Positions 37,380 to 46,103 of a stretch of 64,000 nucleotides of DNA are shown one piece after another. A program made the translations under genes and the position numbers. Origin of the DNA: Pseudomonas sp. TH31. Lineage in GTDB: Bacteria; Pseudomonadota; Gammaproteobacteria; Pseudomonadales; Pseudomonadaceae. The notes beneath the pieces are model-generated. The model was given only the letters and a program-made list of their open reading frames with translations. It was not told the origin of the DNA and ran no database searches. Where the stretch lies: positions 441,501 to 505,500 of the forward strand of contig NZ_JAEKEZ010000006.1 in assembly GCF_016650815.1 (NCBI RefSeq), given 5' to 3'. Position 1 is the first letter of the stretch, and every line of letters begins with the position of its first letter.

Positions 37380-38717
37380 TTACAAGTTGTAGCCGCGTTC
37401 GTTGTGTTGTGCCAGGTCGAGGCCAACCGACTCTTCTTCATCGGTCACACGCAGACCCATGACGGCGTCCAGAACCTTGAGGATGATGAAGGTAACGATC
37501 GCGGTGTAGATCACCGTGAAGCCCACGCCTTTGGTTTGAATCCAGACTTGTGCGGCAATGTCGGTGACGGTGCCGAAGCCACCCAGGGACGGTGCAGCGA
37601 ACACACCGGTCAGGATCGCGCCGAGGATACCGCCGATACCGTGCACGCCGAAGGCGTCCAGGGAGTCGTCATAGCCAAGTTTGCGTTTCAGGGTCGTAGC
37701 GCAGAAGAAGCACACCACCCCAGCCGCCAGGCCGATGATCAGCGAGCCCATCGGGCCCACGGTGCCGGCAGCCGGAGTAATGGCGACCAGACCGGCCACC
37801 ACACCCGAGGCGATACCCAGTGCGCTTGGTTTGCCGTGGGTGATCCACTCGGCGAACATCCAGCCCAGTGCAGCGGCGGCGGTCGCGATCTGGGTGACCA
37901 GCATCGCCATACCGGCAGTGCCGTTGGCCGCAGCAGCGGAACCGGCGTTGAAGCCGAACCAGCCGACCCACAACATCGCCGCGCCCATCAGGGTGTAACC
38001 GAGGTTATGCGGTGCCATCGGGGTGGTCGGGAAGCCTTTACGCTTGCCCAGTACCAGGCAGGCAATCAGGCCCGCCACACCGGCGTTGATGTGAACCACG
38101 GTGCCGCCCGCGAAGTCGAGCACGCCCCAGTCGCCCAACAGCGAACCCGGACCGCTCCAGACCATGTGCGCGATGGGCGCGTACACCAGGGTGAACCAGA
38201 TGCCCATGAAGATCAGCATCGCGGAGAACTTCATCCGCTCAGCGAACGCACCGACGATCAGCGCCGGGGTGATGATCGCAAAGGTCATCTGATAAGTCAC
38301 AAACACTGCCTCTGGGAACAGCGCCGTCGGGCCCGTAATGCTGGCAGGCGTGATGCCCGCGAGGAAGGCCTTGGCAAAGCTGCCGACAAAGGAGTTGAGG
38401 TTGACGACGTTGACTTCCATCCCCGTGGTATCGAACGCCATGCTGTAGCCATAAATGAACCACAGGATGGTGATCAGGCCGGTAATGGCGAAGCACTGCA
38501 TCATCACGGAAAGAATGTTTTTGGAGCGAACCATACCGCCGTAGAACAGCGCGAGGCCAGGAATGGTCATGAACAGTACAAGGGCAGTCGAGGTCAACAT
38601 CCAGGCGGTATCGCCGGAATTGAGGACTGGAGGCGCCACCGGATCTGCCGCCATGGCCAGGCCGGGCATTACGATGGACAACAGGGCTCCGAGCCCTGCG
38701 AATTTACGCAGAGTCAT
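37380..38717 (-). CDS. amtB: Ammonium transporter AmtB
   Basis: This 445-residue inner-membrane channel for ammonium/ammonia has a signal peptide (ending PGLAMAADP) and eleven predicted helices. Family segments include DTAWMLTSTALVLFMTIPGL, the GGTVVHINAGVAGLI region with the first pore His, and FGVHGIGGILGAILTGVFAA with the second. It is the second gene of glnK-amtB, 35 bases downstream. GlnK blocks it when nitrogen is plentiful. Confidence 0.97.
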   Translation of the reverse strand: MTLRKFAGLGALLSIVMPGLAMAADPVAPPVLNSGDTAWMLTSTALVLFMTIPGLALFYGGMVRSKNILSVMMQCFAITGLITILWFIYGYSMAFDTTGMEVNVVNLNSFVGSFAKAFLAGITPASITGPTALFPEAVFVTYQMTFAIITPALIVGAFAERMKFSAMLIFMGIWFTLVYAPIAHMVWSGPGSLLGDWGVLDFAGGTVVHINAGVAGLIACLVLGKRKGFPTTPMAPHNLGYTLMGAAMLWVGWFGFNAGSAAAANGTAGMAMLVTQIATAAAALGWMFAEWITHGKPSALGIASGVVAGLVAITPAAGTVGPMGSLIIGLAAGVVCFFCATTLKRKLGYDDSLDAFGVHGIGGILGAILTGVFAAPSLGGFGTVTDIAAQVWIQTKGVGFTVIYTAIVTFIILKVLDAVMGLRVTDEEESVGLDLAQHNERGYNL

Positions 38718-38752
38718 ATTGTTTTCTCCTGGGGCGTTGGGTGTGTGGCGGC

Positions 38753-39506
<754 letters not shown>

Positions 39507-39767
39507 ATGCTCGCGCCCAAAGACTTCCTCGACGCCCTGAGCGGCACCGCCTCCCGCCTCTTCAGCGGCGAAACCCCGCTGCCGAAAAGCGAAATCGAAA
39601 GCCAGTTCAAAGCGCTGCTGCAAAGCGGCTTCAGCAAGCTGGATCTGGTGAGTCGCGAAGAGTTTGATAGCCAGATGGTGGTATTGGCCCGGACCCGGGC
39701 GCGCCTGGAAAGTCTTGAAGCGAAAGTGGCGGCGCTTGAAGCGAAGCTCGATCCGCCAACCGAGTAA
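39507..39767 (+). CDS. ubiK: Ubiquinone biosynthesis accessory factor UbiK (BMFP domain)
   Basis: This 86-residue protein of the YqiC/BMFP family has an N-terminal amphipathic helix (PKDFLDALSGTASRLFSG) and a C-terminal trimeric coiled coil (FDSQMVVLARTRARLESLEA). UbiK binds UbiJ and supports aerobic ubiquinone synthesis. In P. aeruginosa the next gene is comM; here 6.5 kb of accessory DNA separates them, so this gene marks the left edge of the island. Confidence 0.93.
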   Translation: MLAPKDFLDALSGTASRLFSGETPLPKSEIESQFKALLQSGFSKLDLVSREEFDSQMVVLARTRARLESLEAKVAALEAKLDPPTE

Positions 39768-39902
39768 CCACCGCCCTTCTGGAGCGGACTTGCTCCGGGC
39801 GGCGTTCCGATGAACGCCGCCAACGGTAACGCTGGAAGCCGGGCACCCGGCAGCGCGCTAAAATTGTCCGCGACGTCCTTCGCAAGCGGGGCGAAAAATA
39901 GA

Positions 39903-41528
39903 TCACTCGCTTTTATTAATGGCCCTATCCGCAAGCTCAAGCAAGTTTCCATCACTGTACGGCAACGGGGCGGTGCCGAGCTTTACCCGTGGCGCGACAA
40001 CGGACGAAAAGCCCAACCGCTCTCTCATCTTCAATATTTCAGCATCAACATCAGCCGGTTCAATCGGTTTGAACCTGATTGAATCAATCGACGCCACTTC
40101 TAACAGATGAACTTGTGCAGCAACCTCGGCGCAGCTATCGGCAGCACTTGCGGGCACCTTGGTACTTGTGCACGGGAAGATTTTTTGCGCACTCAGAGTG
40201 ATCGCAACTTCGTTAACTGTAGTTGCCACTGCAATATGCTTAAGGCGACCATACTCATATCCGGCCTGTTTTTCAGCTTGGTCAGCCGCCAGATTATCCT
40301 GCCGCAGACTCTCCTCGGTGCGGCGCGTACGCAACGATTTCTGATAACTCAGCCAATCAGCACCAACCGCGGTATTCATCAACTGATGAGCGTCATGATT
40401 AAAGCGATCCTTTTTGATTTTATCTTCATGTTTTTTTCTTTGAATAACCATATCTGCTTCGGGCATCGCTTTGGCAGATCGACTGTGTTGCGCCAGAACG
40501 TTATCAACACATACCAGAATCTGCGGTACATGCTTGTCGAACACGTCGTAGAAAGTAGTGACAGGGGTCAATGCCAGCCCATCCGGTTGTATTTGCGAGG
40601 CATGATTTCCTGCGCCAAGCCCTGTGAACTTCAGCTTGGCTTTTCCCACGCCCATCAATGAAGACAGCTGCAAGCCCACATCCCGCTTCATGCGCTTCTT
40701 AAGCGAGATCTGCGCGTCGGGCACTCCAAACAATGGGCGAGCATCAAGTTGTTCCGCCAAGCTCGGGGCACCTGATGGGGCCTGGTTAAACGCTGTGAGC
40801 AAAAGAGCGCGGACCTCCTTGTCTATTTCAGGATGAGCACTGCGCAGAATCTGTGCCGGTAGCGTGACAAAAACAAGTTCCGCCAAGGCCTGTACTTGAA
40901 TCAACGCACGATAGGGGGCTAATGCACCTGCAGGAGAAACTTGATCTATCAAAGGCTGGTACATAAGCCCAATGGCCGTCTCGCAAGACAGTTTCCCTTC
41001 ATTGAGTGCCCGCAGCGTGGCAGCCACAAAAAAATGCAGCGGTGCCAAAGCGACGGAGGCGGCTACCCTGATTGCGTCGTTTGTAGTGGCGGGGGAAATA
41101 ACAGAAATGTATCGGGCATAGGCCGCGCCCGTTTCCTTTTTGAAAATACTGCCTTTTTCTAGCGTATCGAACCATTCAAGAGGGTTGGCCTGAGCCCGTT
41201 GGTCCAGCGTGGCGATGTGTTCAACAGCAGCGGAAAACGGCAACCCATCAAAGCTCTTTTGCCCCCCATAATACTCATCGAATAGTTGGCAAAGACGTAC
41301 CACTTTTTCATCGCCAGGTATCGATGCGTGCCAGGTCAAATCTGGCCTGATCGCCAAATCCTTAGCCGCTTTTGGCATCGGAAAATTACCGTCGCAGTTC
41401 CCTGAGTTATTGAATGAGAATGCATTGACAGCAGGGTTGCAAGGCATGGGTAATGGCGACGGGCCAACGCGCGTTTTTTGGGCTGACGGCTCACGCCGGT
41501 AAATGAATTTACCGGCACTCGACTCCAC
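39903..41528 (-). CDS. Uncharacterised protein region, probable C-terminal part of the ADP-ribosyltransferase-like protein
   Basis: This 541-codon open frame (GTG at 41528) has no domain I recognise. It is mostly helical and soluble, with segments such as DEKVVRLCQLFDEYYGGQKS, LAPLHFFVAATLRALNEGKL, and a charged stretch around QRKKHEDKIKKDRFNHD. Translation continues open upstream of 41528 to about 41600, where it meets the frame of the transferase domain at a run of seven T. I infer that it is the C-terminal two thirds of one protein of about 801 residues starting at 42306. No ribosome site is seen before 41528. Unlike its neighbours it lies in an accessory island. Confidence 0.7.
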   Translation of the reverse strand: MESSAGKFIYRREPSAQKTRVGPSPLPMPCNPAVNAFSFNNSGNCDGNFPMPKAAKDLAIRPDLTWHASIPGDEKVVRLCQLFDEYYGGQKSFDGLPFSAAVEHIATLDQRAQANPLEWFDTLEKGSIFKKETGAAYARYISVISPATTNDAIRVAASVALAPLHFFVAATLRALNEGKLSCETAIGLMYQPLIDQVSPAGALAPYRALIQVQALAELVFVTLPAQILRSAHPEIDKEVRALLLTAFNQAPSGAPSLAEQLDARPLFGVPDAQISLKKRMKRDVGLQLSSLMGVGKAKLKFTGLGAGNHASQIQPDGLALTPVTTFYDVFDKHVPQILVCVDNVLAQHSRSAKAMPEADMVIQRKKHEDKIKKDRFNHDAHQLMNTAVGADWLSYQKSLRTRRTEESLRQDNLAADQAEKQAGYEYGRLKHIAVATTVNEVAITLSAQKIFPCTSTKVPASAADSCAEVAAQVHLLEVASIDSIRFKPIEPADVDAEILKMRERLGFSSVVAPRVKLGTAPLPYSDGNLLELADRAINKSE

Positions 41529-41706
41529 AGAAAAAACACATTCCTTCGGCAGCTCCCCAATTTGTAAATGACCAAGCTGCCCGACAAAAAAACCTCTTCT
41601 TCCTTATTATTTAACTGATAAAGCGCTGATATCAACTCCAAAGGTGTAATCCGCCCTTGCCTTAACAGGCTTCCCGCATGCTTCACAATCAACTGTGGGG
41701 TGGTCA

Positions 41707-42306
41707 TCACGTACGGCCGGACATGCGCCGGCAGGGCGTTAATATTAATACCCAGTAATACTTTGTCCCCCCCATGAATTTTTTAGACACTTTTTTATTA
41801 GCACTGAACGACAGGATTGAACCCGCGCTGCCGCAACTGGCGGTATGCCGGATAACATGTGCAATATAATCGTCGACGCTATCTGTAGCGCCCCGTGCAT
41901 TATTTCTGAGTACGTCCACATTACCCGTAGAGTTTGCAGGCGCTTTGTGTGCGCGAAAGATCTGCCCCTTGGAAATCGGGTAATCTCTCTTGCGCAGGGC
42001 TGCCACAGAGTCCGGAATACTTTCCCGATGAAATGTATCCTTTAGTTTGCCAACAATTGTAGAGCGCTTGATTTCCTTTTCAAAGGCCCTATGTGCATCA
42101 AACTCCGCCGAGTTGAAAAAATCTTTCAGGTGCTTTTCATCTTCGGCAGTGGATTTTTGGCGATCGACTGTCGCGTATACATTATTTGTATTCATGACGC
42201 CTGACAAAGCAGTGGCAGTCCTCGATTTTTGATGGTCACTCAGGCTAACCGCTGCTCGGCTGTCTGGGGGATTCGATGTCACTGAAGACGATGGAAATAC
42301 GTTCAT
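41707..42306 (-). CDS. ADP-ribosyltransferase-like toxin domain (N-terminal part, frameshifted)
   Basis: ATG 42306 has a GGAG ribosome site. The Ser/Thr-rich N-terminus is followed by a domain with RSE-type ADP-ribosyltransferase features: Arg118 in GQIFRAHK and a Ser-Phe-Ser motif at 166-168 in GSILSFSANKKVSKKF. In this frame it ends soon after a run of seven G at 41766-41772. If the frame shifts by one base there, the protein continues GDKVLLGININALPAHVRPY and reaches NNKEEEVF, a plausible ExE catalytic loop (Glu236/Glu238). A second shift at seven T (41584-41590) joins the 541-codon region. Such domains modify host or competitor proteins. Family assignment is by motif only. Confidence 0.62.
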   Translation of the reverse strand: MNVFPSSSVTSNPPDSRAAVSLSDHQKSRTATALSGVMNTNNVYATVDRQKSTAEDEKHLKDFFNSAEFDAHRAFEKEIKRSTIVGKLKDTFHRESIPDSVAALRKRDYPISKGQIFRAHKAPANSTGNVDVLRNNARGATDSVDDYIAHVIRHTASCGSAGSILSFSANKKVSKKFMGGTKYYWVLILTPCRRMSGRT

Positions 42307-42640
42307 GTTATTGCTCTCCAGAGGTTATGGAATAATCCAAAAGCGTGGAACTAAACCTGAACCCTGAAAGCAAGTGCAACGTTTGAAAAAAGAAGTAATA
42401 ATCCCGAACCTTATTTGCCAATAAACCCTGTTTTCAGGCCTTTTCAAACATGATTTGAAATACCTTGTCGTGCATCTGGCCAACAACTTTGCGTCGCTGA
42501 CGAGGGTGGGGTTACTCGCAAGCGCAGTTCAATCCCCCGCTCCCCCCGGAGTGGAAAGGGGCTCGCTCGCGAATGGACGTTGCAACGGCCTGCGCGATTT
42601 CAGATTGCGCCACACGACACGATCTCCTAAGCTCGCCCAT
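42307..42640. other. AT-rich leader upstream of the transferase gene
   Basis: No gene was recognised. The first 150 bases are visibly AT-rich, unlike the rest of the window, which fits acquired DNA and should hold the promoter of the transferase gene. I found no HrpL-type box. A degenerate REP half-site (GGGGCTCGCTCGCGAATGG) lies near 42557-42575. Confidence 0.45.
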
Positions 42641-42866
42641 TGCTGAACATTCAGCACTGGGTTTGGCGACCCACAAGCAAAAGGAACACGACGACCATCC
42701 GATGGCGGGTTACCCCGCAACATCGAGTCATGGCGGTTGTGCGTGGGAGACCTTCGGGTCTGCCGGGTTCCTTTTGCTCCGGTTCGCCAACCCGCGTACA
42801 ACTGCCACCCATTCGTTTGGCGACGACTGCTGGCAGCCCATTGAGCAAAAGGAGCTGTATCAATGA
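42573..42866 (+). CDS. Possible small leader ORF upstream of the BRO-N gene
   Basis: This 97-codon frame ends by overlapping the BRO-N start codon region. Its second half (GGCAWETFGSAGFLLLRFAN followed by THSFGDDCWQPIEQKE) faintly recalls the small Ash/Icd-like proteins seen upstream of phage-type regulators. The inverted repeats overlap it, so it could equally be non-coding regulatory sequence. Low confidence. Confidence 0.25.
   Translation: MDVATACAISDCATRHDLLSSPIAEHSALGLATHKQKEHDDHPMAGYPATSSHGGCAWETFGSAGFLLLRFANPRTTATHSFGDDCWQPIEQKELYQ
42659..42790. repeat. Imperfect inverted repeat upstream of the BRO-N gene
   Basis: The left arm GGGTTTGGCGACCC...GCAAAAGGAAC (about 42659-42687) pairs with GTTCCTTTTGC...GGTTCGCCAACCC (about 42769-42796), giving an 11-base perfect core and a longer imperfect stem. 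A third copy of the motif (TTTGGCGACGACTGC...GAGCAAAAGGAG) lies at about 42818-42855 in direct orientation, just before the BRO-N start. Confidence 0.6.
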
Positions 42867-43390
42867 ACTGCGATGAAGCTTATCTGCCCCCCCAACTCTT
42901 CACCCGCCACAAACGCCCTCTCCACGCCCTTCTGCTGGAAAACCAGCCTTGGTTCAGCGCCCGGGACCTCGGTCGATTGCTACGGCTTTCCCTCGACGAA
43001 CGCACCCTGCGTAAACTCGATCCCGACCAACACCAGTACGCACCAATACTGCTCAATGGCAGCCTCGAAAACACGCTGCTGATCAGTGAATCCGGCGTCT
43101 ATGCACTGCTGGTCTATCACTACTGCCCCGAGTACCGAAGCCTGCGCGAATGGCTGACCCACGACGTGGTACCCGCCCTTAGGGACGCCAGACAACCCGA
43201 TACACCAGAACGCCCAATCCTGAGCCGGCTGAACTGGCCGGAAATGTCGTTGAGCTTGCTGCACTGGAATAACCAGCCGTGGATTCGCTTGCAGGATGTT
43301 CCGCACATGCTGGCGGAGGGTGAACGCCCCCAGCGTGCGGTCAATGCGCGGTGGTGGAAGCGTGCTACGCGGGCACTGCAATCGCTTTAA
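42863..43390 (+). CDS. BRO-N domain antirepressor-like protein
   Basis: This 175-residue protein has a BRO family N-terminal domain over residues about 15-110: HALLLENQPWFSARDLGRLL, LLISESGVYALLVYHYCPEY and REWLTHDVVPALRDA. BRO-N domains bind DNA and occur in phage antirepressors and baculoviruses. The second half repeats a similar pattern weakly (SLLHWNNQPWIRLQDVPHML), perhaps a duplicated partial domain. It lies alone, tail to tail with the HigA-like gene (4-base overlap), inside the island. Its target is unknown. Confidence 0.82.
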   Translation: MNCDEAYLPPQLFTRHKRPLHALLLENQPWFSARDLGRLLRLSLDERTLRKLDPDQHQYAPILLNGSLENTLLISESGVYALLVYHYCPEYRSLREWLTHDVVPALRDARQPDTPERPILSRLNWPEMSLSLLHWNNQPWIRLQDVPHMLAEGERPQRAVNARWWKRATRALQSL

Positions 43391-43665
43391 GTACTTGAAG
43401 CGCAACCACGTTCGATTTCGGCTTTGCGCAGATCGTAAATCGATTGCAGGTTCAGCCAGAACTCGGGCGTGGTGTTCAGGCAACGAGATAACTTCCTCGC
43501 TAGCTCAGCACCGACCCAACGTTGGTGCTTCACGATTTCGTTGACCGCTTTCAACGGGTCGTCGAGCGAATGGGCAAAAGCTGATTCTGAAATGCCTAAC
43601 GGCTCAAGAAACTCCTCATGAAGAATTTCGCCAGGATGAACCGGCCGCATTCCGCTACTACTCAT
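43387..43665 (-). CDS. higA: HigA family antitoxin
   Basis: This 92-residue protein has the HigA/VapI-type helix-turn-helix pattern: RPVHPGEILHEEFLEPLGIS, DPLKAVNEIVKHQRWVGAEL and LNTTPEFWLNLQSIYDLRKA. HigA antitoxins neutralise RelE-like HigB ribonucleases and repress their operon, with higB normally directly upstream. No higB is here; instead a 28-codon fragment and a direct repeat lie upstream. ATG at 43665 follows GGAG with good spacing. It may be an orphan antitoxin or a lone regulator. Confidence 0.85.
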   Translation of the reverse strand: MSSSGMRPVHPGEILHEEFLEPLGISESAFAHSLDDPLKAVNEIVKHQRWVGAELARKLSRCLNTTPEFWLNLQSIYDLRKAEIERGCASST

Positions 43666-43744
43666 TTCCGTCTCCAAGCTCAGCGATCAATGGATGATCA
43701 TAAGCAGCCTGCTCAAGCAGACAAGAACGCTCGTACCTTTTCAC
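43658..43744 (-). pseudogene. 28-codon orphan fragment overlapping the higA start
   Basis: From GTG 43744 a short frame reads KRYERSCLLEQAAYDHPLIA and ends at a TAG overlapping the higA start (ATGAGTAG). The overlap is typical of a coupled operon, so this could be the 3' end of a gene formerly upstream of higA, cut off by the 117-bp repeat that begins 3 bases further on. I do not recognise the family. Confidence 0.35.
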
Positions 43745-43746
43745 CG

Positions 43747-43863
43747 CCGTCCTTCATTAATCCAGGCAAGGTCCTACAAAAACATCCTCCCGCGACTGAT
43801 TACGTCGGCACTCCACGCTCGCTTACGCCTCACCCACCAGCAAGACACCCGCAACATCCTGCG
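43747..43863. repeat. 117-bp direct repeat, left copy
   Basis: This copy starts CCGTCCTTCATTAATCCAGG and ends GCAACATCCTGCG. It matches 46104-46220 in the same orientation, the same length and with about 10 mismatches by eye. Weaker similarity extends about 8 bases further left in both copies. Together they bracket the hipBA module. Confidence 0.93.
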
Positions 43864-44172
43864 TCAGGTCCGGCGCTGGTGTCGGTTTTCAAAATAGCTG
43901 CGCAATTTTCGAAAAAAATGCGACTCATTGAGCCTGCGATTTGTCCCAGTGCTGCTGGGTAGAGCAAAGAGCGGTGTGTATCGGAAGTATTTACAGATAT
44001 TCATTCCGACTCCTTAACATGCGTCCAGCATCGCGTTACTTCATTAAGGGCCCTGCAAATCCCAGCAGTCATTGAGATTTCAATCCTTAAGAGGATCATC
44101 AAGTCCTTTGTTTGCGTCGAGCGAAAAAATGCTGCCCCACATGGCGCCATGTGGCGCTCAAAGAATTAAAAA
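43864..44172. other. Non-coding stretch between the direct repeat and the hip operators
   Basis: No gene was recognised. It contains a perfect 18-base palindrome at 44137-44154 (listed separately) and becomes AT-rich to the right. Confidence 0.5.
44137..44154. promoter_or_regulatory. Perfect 18-bp palindrome CCACATGGCGCCATGTGG
   Basis: The site is a perfect dyad with 9-base half-sites and lies about 20 bases upstream of the hip operator array. It is a candidate binding site for a dimeric regulator; its owner is unknown. Confidence 0.55.
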
Positions 44173-44330
44173 GGCCGTATATGACCACTAAAAACTTTTT
44201 TGTCGCTTAAAAAGGTCATATATGACCTTTTTTATTTCCGAGGAGATCCTTGGCGCATCGAAATTTTCGATAATGGCCATATATGATCTATATAGTCCAA
44301 TTTTAGGCTAAAATTGGTCATATATAGACC
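44173..44330. promoter_or_regulatory. Array of four palindromic HipB-type operators
   Basis: There are four copies of GGTCATATATGACC or close variants. They lie at 44173-44186 (GGCCGTATATGACC), 44214-44227 (perfect), 44275-44288 (GGCCATATATGATC) and 44316-44330 (GGTCATATATAGACC). Spacings are 41, 61 and 41 bases, all near whole helical turns, placing sites on one face of the DNA. A further half-like GATCTATATAGTCC lies at 44285-44298. The array ends 27 bases before hipB and probably mediates autorepression. Confidence 0.82.
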
Positions 44331-44357
44331 TTATAAAAAATTGCAGGTAGCCAGACC

Positions 44358-44654
44358 ATGTCGTTCATGCATCTGCTTTATTCGCCCGCCGAAGTTGCAA
44401 GAGAGGTCGGTCAAAACGCGAAAACCCTTCGTCTCTCGAAGAACCTCTCCCGAAAGACGCTCGCCGAAAAATCGGGGGTTTCGGAGTCGACGATCAAGCG
44501 ATTCGAGATGACCGGGGTGATAACCCTTGAGGCGTTGATCTTGGTGGCCAGCGCGCTCGATGAACTGTCCTCTGTGATCAAGCTCTTCAAACCCGAGCAT
44601 CCGAACTCATACGACGAACTGAAGAATGCCAAACGCAGACGGGGGATGAAGTGA
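44358..44654 (+). CDS. hipB: HipB-type XRE antitoxin/repressor
   Basis: This 98-residue helix-turn-helix protein has the core LRLSKNLSRKTLAEKSGVSE followed by TIKRFEMTGVITLEALILVA, and ends in a basic tail. HipB-type antitoxins bind HipA and repress the operon through palindromic operators, here probably the GGTCATATATGACC array just upstream. Its stop codon overlaps the hipA start by one base (TGATG), so the pair is translationally coupled. Confidence 0.9.
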   Translation: MSFMHLLYSPAEVAREVGQNAKTLRLSKNLSRKTLAEKSGVSESTIKRFEMTGVITLEALILVASALDELSSVIKLFKPEHPNSYDELKNAKRRRGMK

Positions 44655-45936
44655 TGCCAAAGGAATTCAAGCACACAGAAGCCCTCACCGTGCTGAAAGA
44701 AGGAGTCAAGGTCGGGGATCTCTACAGAGCCGAAGGGAAGGGCATTTACTTCACTTACGACCCGGGATGGATCGCGACTGGATTCAATCTCTCTCCGATT
44801 ACAATGAAGTGGGATAGCCAACCTCAATTGCCCATGGAGCGCAGCCTTTTCGACGGCCTGCAGGGGCCTTTTGCTGACTCCCTCCCGGACGGCTGGGGCA
44901 TGTTGCTGATGGACAGGTTTTTCAGCAGCACCTTCGGCGATGGTACCCATTACACCCTGACGGCACTTGATCGCCTGGCTTATATGGGGGATCGAGGCAT
45001 GGGGGCCTTCGAGTACCAGCCGAAATCGGAAAAAGCCAAGCTGACGGGTTCTATGAGTATCAGCCAGTTGTACCAAGACGCTATCGAAGTCCAAGAGGGT
45101 GAAACATCAGCAGTGCTGACCACGCTACGCCTCGCGGGCGGGTCACCAGGCGGTGCCAGGCCGAAAGCTATCGTCGCGATGAGTGAGGATGGACGAAAAG
45201 CCACCTCAGCGTTTGGCCCGCTGCCCGAAGGATATGCACACTGGATCGTTAAATTCAGAGCGCTCGATGAGCCAATCGAGACAGGCGCCATTGAATTTGC
45301 TTATGCAGAAATGGCGAGGAATGCCGGGGTAACGATGGCCGATTCGTGCCTGGTGAACCTGATCAAGCCCGGCAGGCCCAATGAGAGCTTTTTGCAACGA
45401 AACGGTTCGACCGGGAAGGCAATCGCAAGATTCACATGATGACCGTGTCTGCGCTCATGTATGCCGATTACCGAACTCCATCGACAATCGACTACCCGAA
45501 CCTGCTAAAGCTCACGAATGCGATAACAAAGAGCTCAGTGGAGGTAGAAAAAATGGCCCGACTGATGATCTTCAACGCCTTGGCACACAACTACGATGAC
45601 CACCTGAAGAACTTTGCCTTCCTCTGTCATGAGCCGCCGGCACCGGGAGAGAAGGAGACTTGGACACTTACTCCGGCCTACGACGTGACGTTCTCCACCG
45701 CCACGGGTGAACACACGACCGATTTCGGTGGTCGCACCCCTGCCAAGCCAACCAGGAAGCGGATCCTGGAGATCTGCAGTGAGTACAAGTATCTGAAGGC
45801 GAATGACTACATCGAACAGACCCTGACAGCACTATCAGGGTGGAAAGAGGTCTTCGACAGCATAGGAATCGCCCACAAAGCGGGTGAAGGCATCTTTAAT
45901 GTCCTGAAAAAGGTGCATAAAGACTTCGAGTCATAA
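44654..45936 (+). pseudogene. hipA: HipA-type kinase toxin, frameshifted in this sequence
   Basis: HipA toxins are Ser/Thr kinases; E. coli HipA inactivates GltX and causes growth arrest and persistence. The first frame runs to 45439 but loses homology after NESF near 45395; the rest (MMTVSALMYADYRTPS onward) is in another frame. Adding one T to the run of five at 45389-45393 gives a continuous 427-residue protein through FATKRFDREGNRKIH. Kinase features are intact: the P-loop-like AGGSPGGARPK, the catalytic loop LAHNYDDHLKNFAF and PAYDVTFS. The lesion may be a sequencing error or true inactivation of the toxin; both halves are otherwise undamaged. Confidence 0.88.
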
Positions 45937-46050
45937 CAAGGTTCAGGCGTTGCCGGTGAGTTTGCTGATCATTGGCCTTGGTGTAGGACTGTATGGTGAG
46001 TGTATCCGCTGAGGATGTGCAGGCCTTGGCCTCACCGAAGCCTGCAAATA

Positions 46051-46080
46051 AAAAACCGCCTCCTCAAGGCGGTTTTTTTT
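46051..46080 (+). terminator. Terminator downstream of hipA
   Basis: AAAAAACCGCC and GGCGGTTTTTTTT form a 7-base-pair GC stem with a 6-7 base loop and eight T residues. It lies 115 bases past the hipA stop codon. Confidence 0.88.
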
Positions 46081-46103
46081 CGCCTTCGATTCAGCTTTCG
46101 CCA

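Noticed and set aside
42307..42480. HrpL-dependent promoter upstream of the transferase gene
   Set aside because: No GGAACC followed at 16 bases by CCAC-type sequence is present.
43618..43962. 114-codon plus-strand frame crossing the left direct repeat
   Set aside because: It overlaps higA antisense and its equivalent in the right repeat is not conserved in frame.
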